A stretch of DNA of 64,000 nt from Polytrichum commune. Its lineage: Eukaryota; Streptophyta; Polytrichopsida; Polytrichales; Polytrichaceae. Below are positions 35,818-45,355 of the stretch, piece after piece (within the stretch, counting starts at the first letter, position 1; each line of letters starts with the position of its first letter). Location: assembly GCA_950295325.1 (NCBI GenBank), contig OX485809.1, positions 36,709,081 to 36,773,080 of the forward strand, in the 5' to 3' direction. Under the pieces are notes generated by a model. It was not told the origin of the DNA. It did not search any database and saw nothing but the letters and a program-made list of their open reading frames with translations. Made by a program: the position numbers and the translations under genes.

Positions 35818-37148
35818 ATGGCGAATTCAAGTGGTAGCTTGGGTTCCGGTGTGGAGTTAGGGACGATGATGACGCAAAGAGGCCAGGATTCATTCTCTCC
35901 AAGGCCACGACCTGTGCAGCTCGACTTGCTACCGTTGAGACCCTTGTCTCGCTCGAACAATTCCAGTTCTCTGCAACCCCAACTTACGCAGCAGCTTCTC
36001 AATATTGCTTCGAGGACAAACTCTGGAAGCTGGAACGATGAGGGTGAAGTGGAGACGTACACATCTGGTGGTCACGGGACGAGTTCGCCTCGAGGAATAG
36101 ACATGAACCAGATCCCTTCCAACTCAGACTGCGATGAGGAAGCTGTGGTGTCTTCACCAAGCAGCATAGGTATGAAGCGCGATAGATCTGCAGAAAATAA
36201 GCGGGGCCCTCACGAGTTCGATCTGGAGAGGACGATAATTTGTGACATGAGCTCACGAGGAGGAAGTGACGATGAAGATGGAGGTGCTGTACGCAAGAAG
36301 CTCCGGCTCTCCAAAGAACAGTCCGCCTTGCTTGAGGAGAGCTTCAAAGAGCACAGCACTCTCAATCCCAAGCAGAAGAACGCCCTGGCCAAGACGCTGA
36401 ACCTGCGACCCCGCCAAGTTGAAGTGTGGTTCCAGAACAGGAGGGCAAGGTCAGTCAATAGTATACATTAATTTTGTTCCACTTGTGATGGTGCATGCTC
36501 GGAGGTAGTGCTTGATTTTGAATGAAGAGCAGGGCGCTTTTTCGTGAGGTTTATTAAGGGCCAAACTTATTTTAGGACCTTTTTGAGTTTGACACTCGAT
36601 GAACCGATATAGAATGTTCTTCGTTCAAACCTCCACACAACCTCCAAGCATGCACCGAAACTTGCCGAACATGAAGGTGTTGCATGCAAAACAACCAACT
36701 CCCGACCAAAAGTCATGTTGAGTTAGAGTATAAGTTGCAAGCTCGAGCTTGGGCACAAGTTATGTGTGGGCTGGCCCTTCTGTCTCAAAATTCCCTGCCA
36801 ATTTGAATTTGGAGGTACATCTGCTGCCGAAATTGTGCCTGACGTTTCTGCCCTATTTGTTTTGTGCACAGGACAAAGCTTAAACAGACCGAAGTGGAGT
36901 GCGAGGTGTTGAAGAGGTACTGCGAAACGCTAACTAAAGAAAATAGGCGATTACTCAAGGACCTCCAAGAGCTGAGATCCATCAAAGTTCCCGCCCCTCG
37001 TGTGATTTCCCCTGACTTCTACATGCCCGCTGCCACTTTGACGATGTGCCCCTCCTGCGAGCGTGTGGCCACAGTGGACAACAGGTCGATGGCCTTCGCC
37101 AAACCTGGCTTCTCAGCTCACTTCTCGCAATCTTCCGCCGCTTGTTAG
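35818..37148 (+). CDS. Class II HD-Zip homeodomain-leucine zipper transcription factor
   Basis: Plant-specific nuclear DNA-binding protein. HD-Zip II factors dimerise through the zipper, bind CAAT(G/C)ATTG-type sites and mostly repress, with roles in shade, auxin and polarity responses. Two exons, 35,818-36,449 and 36,872-37,148, give 302 residues. The splice (GTCAGT donor, GTGCACAG acceptor) falls inside the arginine codon after WFQNRRA. Visible domains: an N-terminal LDLLPLRPL stretch (about 35-43) resembling a leucine-rich repression motif; a Ser/Asp-rich linker; homeodomain about 157-216 with WFQNRRAR in helix 3; leucine zipper about 217-250; and the class-defining CPSCE motif at 270-274. 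The ATG at 35,818 is the first in frame after a stop. The protein is intact. Exon boundaries are inferred from frame and motif continuity. Confidence 0.93.
36490..36735 (+). repeat. Dispersed intronic repeat, copy 1 (HD-Zip intron)
   Basis: Starts GGTGCATGCTCGGAGGTAGT; an inverted partner, ACCTCCAAGCATGCACC, lies about 150 bp on. The repeat continues with GAAACTTGCCGAACATGAAG and CAACCAACTCCCGACCAAAA. It occupies more than half of the 422-bp intron. Copies 2 and 3 are in introns of the two neighbouring genes. The internal inverted repeat suggests a MITE-type origin. Confidence 0.8.
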
Positions 37149-37404
37149 GGCCACCTTGTATTTTTAGTCAGTCGCACAGGAGACCTCACCACATTAAAGG
37201 TCTGCCTTGTGCTTGTACCATTACAATTGTAGGAGTAGTTCCTCTTTGGGGTTTCCAACCACAAAGACAGAAGAAGAAAAAGAAGATCAAGGTCCTGGAG
37301 CAGCGTCTCAATCCCATGTCATTTGTACAAATTCTTCGTCTACACATGGATTCACTTCAGGTCTTCAAAATTGTGCCACCAGCAGTTGCAATGTATTGAT
37401 GATG

Positions 37405-38250
37405 AAGGTTACAGATGGATCACTTGCTTGTCGTCACTATTCACTGTCTCCTGTTTTGCACCATGATCTATCAATGTACGGAGAGACTTGAGAACTTGTC
37501 TCATGCAATACTTGATGTGTTCACCATGTATGTTTTCTATGTACACATCTTGCGATTTCAAGTTTTGAGTTTTGAAGACAAAGAAGGTGCTGCAACTGCC
37601 ACGGTCTGTTTTCAGCTGTCCACATTTTTCCATTACAGTTCTGATCTGCAAGCCTTCTAAATTGTGGCAGGTGCTGTTGGAACAGATTGCTGAAGGTTGC
37701 AGATTCACTTGCTTTGTCCTGTTTTGCACTATGCTCTGTCAAATGTCTGGAGAGGCTGGAGTACTCGCCTCGTGCAATCCATTATGTTTTCACCATGTAT
37801 ATGTATTTTTATGTACACATGTTGTGTTTTGGAGTTGAGAGTTCTGAAGACAAAGAAGGTCCTACCCTGCTACAGTCTGTTGTCAGCTGTAAAGATTTTT
37901 TGTTACAGAATTGTATTCTGTAGGCCTTCCATATTGTGGCAGTTTTTGTTGGAACAGATTGCCGAGGGTTGCAGATTCACTTACTTGTTGTCAAAGTTCA
38001 CTTAGTCCTATTTTGCACTATGATCTATGAACATTAGGAGAAATGAGAGAACTGTCTCATGTAATCCTTGATGTGTTCACCATGTATGTCAATTTATGTA
38101 CACATGTTGGGTTGATGAGTTTGAGTTCTGATGACAATTGAAGAAGGTCCAACACTGTCACAGTCTGTTGTCAGCTGTACAAATTCTTTGTTCACAAAAT
38201 TCTAATTTGCAGGCTGGAACAGGTTTCTGAAGGTTACGGATAGACTCTTT
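37405..38250 (+). repeat. Tandem array of three ~275-bp units 3' of the HD-Zip gene
   Basis: AAGGTTGCAGATTCACTTGC and variants recur at 37,405, 37,694, 37,966 and (start of a fourth) 38,232, spaced 289, 272 and 266 bp. Each unit holds CTGTTTTGCACTATGATCTA, CTCATGCAATCCTTGATGTG, TTCACCATGTATG, GAAGACAAAGAAGGT, ACAGTCTGTTGTCAGCTGTA and GGAACAGATTGCTGAAGG. A partial earlier unit may begin near 37,290. The first unit starts ~260 bp after the HD-Zip stop, so the array may lie partly in the 3' UTR. Units 1 and 2 each keep a short ORF but in different frames and unit 3 has stops, so it is probably non-coding. Confidence 0.85.
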
Positions 38251-40536
38251 CAGTGCATGACAATTGTTACCACTGTTTCGGTCCTTTTATGCATCTCATC
38301 AATGGATTAGAATTCAAGTAGCTCATCAATGATTTTTGGAGCTCATATGTATGTATTACTCATGTAAAAGTGAAAACTCTCATGCTCATTACGAGGTCCT
38401 CCCAATTATGTTGACTATTGAGCTTGGGATGTGTTATCATATATTGAGAATGTGGTCCAATCTCTTTTAAACACATGCCTTTTTGGTATTCATTCTTGGA
38501 GCTGCACCTATATTTGGTCATCAATTACGGACGATAATGTGTCTTCTTGTATCCAATTAGAAATAGACATGTTAGAAAATTATCGGTTGGGTTGACCATA
38601 CTATTGACACATGAGTCCTAAGCATTTGTCTTTCGTCATCGAAAAAAATATGCAAATCTACTTGAGTGGTAGATTTACAAAATTTTCAATGATGTAAGAT
38701 AGTTGCCCATGGCCCATATGCTTGTACTACCATTACATAGTCACTTGAGATACAACAATTGGTAATTCACCAACAACACACAAGTCCTAAAGCACATGTG
38801 TCAAAATTTGCAAATGTATGACTTGGTAATGAATGTCGATTTTGTATGTAGATATTGGGCTCTCTATTTTTGTGTAATCAACTGAGATACTAAGATTGGT
38901 ACTTGTTGTCATCCATAACGTTTTGTTTTATATTTCGCACTTCATGTTGCCATCTCCTCCAATATTGCATAGAAATAATAGAAGCATGTTGATACGTTGT
39001 CATTTGCACAACCTTTTTTGGCTAGACATCAAACATGCCTTCGTAATTGCATCAAGACCTCACTAGGGATTGCAATATACTCATGAAGGTTGCATGCCAC
39101 TTGAAATAAAATGATTGGAGATCAATCATTCACGTGCGTAACATCAATATAATACCCATATATACGGTTTTTAAGTGGATATAAATTTTTATATGTACAA
39201 ATTTTTGGCTTAGAAATAGCATGATGTATTTAAACCACCTAAACATAAAATTAACAGATAATCCCATATCATATGTATATGAGAAAAAACCCCTGCAAAA
39301 GTATGCCTCCACTATTGGACGACTCTTTCTTTTATTGGATATAACAATGTGTACAAGTTGGTTCCTACCATTGAATGTCATTGTAGCCAATGAAATTACC
39401 ATTTTCGAGTCCATCAAGATGGACACCTCCTCTGGTCCCCCCCCCCAAAAAAAACCACCTCCAAATCAAATCCCAACTCCTCCTAGAGTGTTGCGTTGGT
39501 GATGGGCGATGACAATGGATGAAACTTTCATAGATTGGATGAAATATGAAGATGTTGGATGCTTATCTCCAGCTTAAGCCCTACATATGTATAATCTTCT
39601 ATACATGTATGCCCTTGTTGTAATCTACATTTGAATCCAATGTTTTTATAATGCATTATATATTCATAATACATCTACATTGCCAAGGCAAAAAAAAAAG
39701 GAAAAACCTAGCCCTATGTATATTATGTAGATTATAGTCACAATTAATACGCCTATTGTGCACCCACATGTTGCTACCTAGTATGAAAATTCAATGCACC
39801 CTTGAGACACTAACGCCATCTTATGCCCGTTTCATAACAACAAGAAGAAAAATCAAAGATGCCATAGATTATAGCCAAAACCTCATGTCACAATTGTGGA
39901 TCTACGAGAAATCCTAACTCTTAAATCCAAGTTGAGAATCATGGCAAACGACAAAAATTAACCTATCAAGACATAGTCACCTTAAACCATAGTTCAGCTC
40001 CTCATGTCGGTCATCACGCTCATAGTTTGGTAACACAACGTTCTTGGCCTGAGTCTATGAGAAGCCATCAATGCCTACCACTTAACCCATGTACTTGATG
40101 ACGGTCCCTCTTCAGCTTTCCTCGTGGCTGAATCCAAACATAAATTCATACATACATACATGCACATAATTTGCAGTCTTCACAAAAACCATCAACCTCA
40201 AGCTTCCAATCTCAGCTCATCTGTCGAGAATTGATTTCACTGTCTCCTCGCATTCCAAATCCGTCTATATGGCAGAGATATTGGGAGAGATGAGCTTGGT
40301 GGAGGGCAATTAACACAAGAAGTTCTTGGTGTGTTGATTCATTATTAAATTAATGTTCTTTGTATGAAGACCTTGATGAACTGTGAGTCCAGAGTGAAGG
40401 ATATTGTGAGATTCCAAGAAAGAAGTGGTCCAAGGGTTCCTCTCATGTAAGTGATGGTCTCTGAAAGTTGAAATTGATGCTTTTATCACAATAGCATAGC
40501 TGCTATAGATAGATAGAGAGAGAGAAACCACTGGAG
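38251..40536. other. Intergenic between HD-Zip and transporter genes
   Basis: AT-rich. A C-run/A-run junction lies near 39,438-39,455 and CATA microsatellite-like sequence near 40,146-40,165. The overlapping ORFs near 39,130-39,502 have no recognisable motif. The last few hundred bases presumably hold the transporter promoter, but no TATA box can be assigned with confidence. Confidence 0.45.
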
Positions 40537-43500
40537 ATGAGAATTAGTGTGATGAATACCATGACTGCAATGGAGGATCCCAAGGACAAATTAGCATGGG
40601 AAGTTGGTGACCAAGAGGCATTGCTTGCAACTGCCTCCACATTTCAGGTGGTGGGATTAGAGGATGGTGGAGGTGGAGATGAAAAAACCCCAATCCATCC
40701 TCTGCGAATGCGCGCATTCTTCGTTGCGGCTACCCTGACCATTTTGACGAGTTCCTTGGTATGATCATAATCAAGCAATCTTCTGCTTGATATCCTCAAT
40801 TAATTGACTCTAACATTCTTAAGTAGCCTAATGCAAATGGACTAACCCTATGGTGATCCGGGTAACCTAAGAATGATTCCATTGGATCTCGCACATATCT
40901 TCAATTAAATCTTGGTAGATGGAAAAAGCTTTGTGTTCGAAGAGGATAGGCAAGAACGAGGTGTCATTGCTTGTTCCATGAGAATTTTATTCTTGAAGTT
41001 AGAATGGAAAGAGAATGTCCTTCAACATGCTTAAAAATGCTATGACTTGTTTCGATTCGCTCGTCCTTTCTATATTGGCATCAAGCAAGTTTAGAAACTT
41101 AACCTCAATTCTTGAGGATTTAATGTTTACAGGTGTAAAGGTGCTTCAGATTGCCTTTTCAATAAAATATTCTTTGGTCAAGAGATGTGTGTCAATGCCA
41201 TCATTTGAGAACTTGAAAGAGTGCTAACAACTACTGTATTCAATGATCACCTTCATGCTCGAGTGTGAAAGTTATTGCTCAGAGAGTAGAGTAATAATAT
41301 CATTGTGGGTGACATGTGACAGGGTATTTTGACTATGATGTCGCAAACCAATGGAGGCTACACATATGACTATGCAACAGTTCCATTCTTAGCTGAATTC
41401 ATGAAGGTATAAATAGCCAACATACCCCACACCTCTTGTTCTTTCGTATTTTGAGATTAGTGTTTTTTGCATGTTGAGAAGAAAATAAGTAAATTGCAAG
41501 GAGGATTAGCAATGACCACTGTTTAGGGTTTAGGGTTTAGGTCGCCTGTGTTTCCAGCGTATGACAATCCATACAGAGGACATGTAGGATAGCAATTAGA
41601 AAATGTTTTTTCTCCGCCCTCGGTTCACTGGGGGTCAAACTCATTTTAGCGCTTCTTATTATGCCAATATGACTTTGACCCTTAATGGCCTAATATAAAA
41701 TGTTCTTCATTCAAACCTCCACACCAACTCCAAGCATGCACTAGAAACTTACTAGACATGAAAAGTGTTGTATGCAAGACAACCAACTTCCGACCAAAAG
41801 CCCGAGGAAATTAAAAGATAACCCTATTGGATCCTTCCATCTCAACCATGGTGCTTGTATTTGCTAACCTAACAAGGGCTGCTCATAGCTTTGGTTGCAA
41901 ATTAAGTTCAGGTTTCATCATTAATTTCAGAGCTGTGATAGACTTTTGTGGTTAATTAATATGTGATGCATGCAGCTCATTGTTTGTGGTTATCTCTTAT
42001 GGAGGGAGTACAAGACATCACTATCAGTTCCAATCACAATGTCCTGGGACAACATTTGTCGGTACCCAGTTCCCTCTATTATTTACTTAGTGCACAACAA
42101 CCTGCAGTTTGCTACTTTGACTTATGTTGACACCTCTACGTACCAGATCATAAATAATCTGAAGATTGTCACCACTGGAATCGTTTTCAGGTGAGATTGC
42201 TGGTGTTCTCTGAGATCTTCTTCGATGTCTGCATATCTTTAAATTATGTAGGCTATTTGCTATTATATGTTTTCTTGAAAGCAATTCAACTACTACCATC
42301 ATTTGATGATATGATTGTGCAATCATATGAGTCTGACTGCGTGGGTGTCCTTGTTCATTTTGTGCAGTTTGAGCTTTGATATATATTTACCAAAGAGATT
42401 CTAATCTTGGTAGTGTAGTAATTCACTTGCTTTTGCTCTGAAATCTTGCGCATACAAGGTGTGTAGATGCATTGAATCCATGGCAGGTATGAACCTCAGT
42501 TTCAAATGTGGAATTGATGATAGGCTATCTTGGTTTGAGACAGGCTATTCTTTAAAACAAAGTTTTCAAAGCTTCAATGGATGGCAATAATCTTGCTGAC
42601 TATTGGTACGACTGTAAGCCAGGTAAAGGCTAAACAACCTATTTCTCTTGTGATGTATGTATGAGCTTCCAATACTCATAGCCTTGCTGAGGTGATAGCA
42701 GTGCATGAGACTTGAGGGTTGGAAGGCCCTAGCGAGGTTACAGTTTAACGGACAAAACCTTTTCAGTTTCTTCTCCTTTGGACCTCCAATCATAGATATT
42801 TTCAGCCTTGATTGAGGGCGGGGGAGGTGAGAGGCAATTATTGCATACAAGCATTCAATCCAATTTCATAGCCCTGAAATAGTATGAAGTCTGAATGTTT
42901 AATTTTAAAGTCAATTTGACATTGGAATTGTCTTCAAAGACCTTGAATTAGTCTAATCCAAGTCATTTGAGATGAATTAACCATGTACGTAGAGGAGGTG
43001 AAGCTTTTGTGTTGGATGGATGAGAGGTACACTTATATGCAATAATTCCCTCTTGGCAGGGGGAAGGGAGTGGATTATGCTATGTGAAAGTTATCCTATT
43101 CTCAATCCCAGAACTCCATGTCATGTGCCAACTGTGTCATGTCATGTGTCATGTTGTTTTTAGGTTAAAGGATGCGGAGAAGCCAGCTGCGGAATTGGCC
43201 TGTTGACTGCCCCGGTACAAGGGTATCTCCTGGGCATGGTCTCAGCGTGCCTCTCAGCTTTGGCTGGGGTGTACACTGAATACCTTATGAAGAAGAACCA
43301 GGACTCTGTTTACTGGCAAAATATGCAACTTTATATGTAACAGCCAAACTTCCTCTGATTACCTATTAAGTATGATATAAATCTGCATTGAGATAGGACT
43401 GCAAGTTATTCATACAATCTGTGTACTATAAACACTAAACCTTTCACAGATTAATGCACAGGTTGGTCCAGGAAGAAGATTCTTGAACAATATTCATGAA

Positions 43501-44251
43501 CATAATATGTCTTCATCGCTTTTGCAGATTTGGGGTGTTGTTCAACATTCTGCATCTGACTGCAGATGATGTGATGATGGGATTTGCGAAACAGGCCTGA
43601 TGGTTCCGGTTGCTAGATGGTTACAACATTGTGACTTGGCTGGTGGTGTTGAACCTTGGATTTACTGGCCTCCTTGTGTCATGGGTGATGAAATATGCAG
43701 ACAACATTGTCAAGGTTAGTACTAATTTTCCCAGCCTTTTGCCAATGTCAGGTATCATGCAAATGGCCAATTATTAAGCTATTTGGGCACATAATGACAA
43801 TAATAAGGTTGATGCTCAGCTGTTGGACACATGTTCAAGGTGTCTCCCCACAACTTTCATGTTGGCCTGACATATTATTGGGTTCTTGGTTAGGTCTATG
43901 CTACATCCATGGCGATGCTACTGACTATGGTTTTGTCAGTTCAGTTGTTCAATTTCAAGCCAACTTTACAGGTGCACATATTCTCAAGCCCATATCCTGC
44001 TTCATAAGAAAACTTGTTCATAGATTCTCTTAGCAACATTAGAACTTGAAATAAGATTCTTGCTCAATGCCTCATAAGTGTTGGTTTGTGTGGTTTGGCA
44101 GCTGTTCTTGGGGATATTGATTTGCAGTATATCAGTGACAATGTACTATACCCCAGCTGAGTCCCTCGTACATGTATCACCAACAATGTCAAAGGAAACA
44201 ACCAAGGCTCTTGCTTCTGAAGATACGAAAAGGGACAACTTTATGACCTAA
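40537..44251 (+). CDS. CMP-sialic-acid-transporter-like nucleotide-sugar transporter, with in-frame stop
   Basis: A Golgi multi-pass exchanger of the drug/metabolite superfamily (Nuc_sug_transp type), closest by eye to plant CMP-sialic acid transporter 1. Its plant substrate is unsettled because plants have little or no sialic acid. Eight exons: 40,537-40,758, 41,323-41,406, 41,976-42,190, 42,544-42,622, 43,164-43,336, 43,528-43,714, 43,894-43,971, 44,102-44,251. All introns are GT..AG and reading phase carries through all eight, giving 395 codons plus stop. Hallmarks: YDYATVPFLAE, LHNN-type VHNNLQFATLTYVDTSTYQI, NLKIVTTGI, SKLQWMAI, VKGCGEASC, MKYADNIVK and FNFKPTLQLFLGI. The N-terminal extension before the first helix is longer than usual. 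Oddity: codon 282 (43,598-43,600) is TGA where the family has Trp, cutting off the last ~113 residues. It may be a pseudogene or null allele, or an assembly error. Confidence 0.85.
41522..41541 (+). repeat. Interstitial plant telomere-type repeat (TTTAGGG)
   Basis: Two full TTTAGGG units plus TTTAGG, in the second intron of the transporter gene. It is too short to mark a former chromosome end. Confidence 0.85.
41625..41850 (+). repeat. Dispersed intronic repeat, copy 2 (transporter intron 2)
   Basis: GTTCTTCATTCAAACCTCCA, CTCCAAGCATGCAC, AGAAACTTACTAGACATGAA and CAACCAACTTCCGACCAAAA follow the order of copy 1. The left inverted-repeat end seen in copies 1 and 3 is missing or too diverged. 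Same + orientation as the other copies. Confidence 0.75.
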
Positions 44252-45355
44252 TGGTAAGGCACTGAGACATGCAACATTGAAGCTAAAGAGTTTATACTAC
44301 CTATGCAAAGTCTTGAGATAATGCTTGTTGAAGCATAGATCAGAAGAGCACAAAGTGTAATTATTTCTCAAACCACCTGGGACTTGGCATTATCCTGCAC
44401 CTGCTAGCAGTACTGTAAGGAGTCCTTTAACACTGCAAGCAACATTCTGAGGTGCTAAAGTATATCCTTGAGAAGACGGGACTACATTCCAGCTTAGAAG
44501 TTAGAAAATATAAAATACACAGTGCAATGGAAAGATAATGAATTAGCAAGAAACACGACAGACACTGATGGTAATAGTGCGTCAAAGTGCCCTCAACTAA
44601 AATAAAACTTTAGATCAGGTGAGACCCTACTAGCTTAGCAGGATGGGCAGTTGTTCAGGCATCTCTAATAGAGGCCTCAATGCAGTTTCTGTGCACAAGC
44701 CCCAGTATGCAACTACATGTATAAACCATAATTCTCTCGAAATCAGTTTAGTATGCCCATTATAGGTTGAGCTTTTATGATCTTAATAACAAGGTTTGTG
44801 GGCATCAAGTGCAATGCTCGAGATAGTTCAGCCAATAAACTCCCTCAGATCCATTACAGCATCTAATGTGGCACCCAAGAGGTGTGGCATAATCTGTAAA
44901 CATAACCCACCACTAACCTGTGAGAAACTACATACTGATCCTCTTCACCAATAAGAAAAAACAGAAGAATCAGATTCTCTATTTGTATATAAATATGCAA
45001 TAGCTATGCAATAAATAAGAAATACAGGTAGGCAAAGAGAATGCAAAGGCGAGGAACGGATACTTACAGGTCTACTTGCTGCTGCTTCTTGCACATTGGT
45101 CAGAGGCAACCAGTTATTCACAGGCTATATTGTCTTCTCATCTCGCCTTGTCCCATCCCATCCCAATGCTGATGAAAAATAGGCACACGCCAACAACAAA
45201 ACTCTGAAGCGAACAAACTTATAAAGAGGGGCTGAAGAATTTTTAGGTAAAAATCAAGTGCTACCGCAAAGGGGGCTGGAAAAATATAATCTCCAACTGA
45301 AACTCGTTTGGTTCTTATGCTGAAGAAAGAAAAACTCATCAGTGTGAAACTACTA
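44252..45355. other. Convergent intergenic interval
   Basis: About 1.1 kb between the 3' ends of the transporter (+) and the pectin methylesterase (-). It presumably holds both 3' UTRs. No further gene or repeat recognised. Confidence 0.5.

Noticed and set aside
37415-37923. Two similar ~80-residue ORFs in the 3' array of the HD-Zip gene
   Set aside because: They lie in different frames relative to the repeat period and the third unit carries stops, so conserved coding is unlikely.
39130-39502. Overlapping ~95-codon ORFs on both strands between HD-Zip and transporter
   Set aside because: No motif and mutual overlap; no splice context suggesting an exon.
41522-41541. Telomeric repeat considered as a former chromosome end or fusion point
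   Set aside because: Fewer than three units, lying inside an intron; short telo-box-like runs are common in plant genes.
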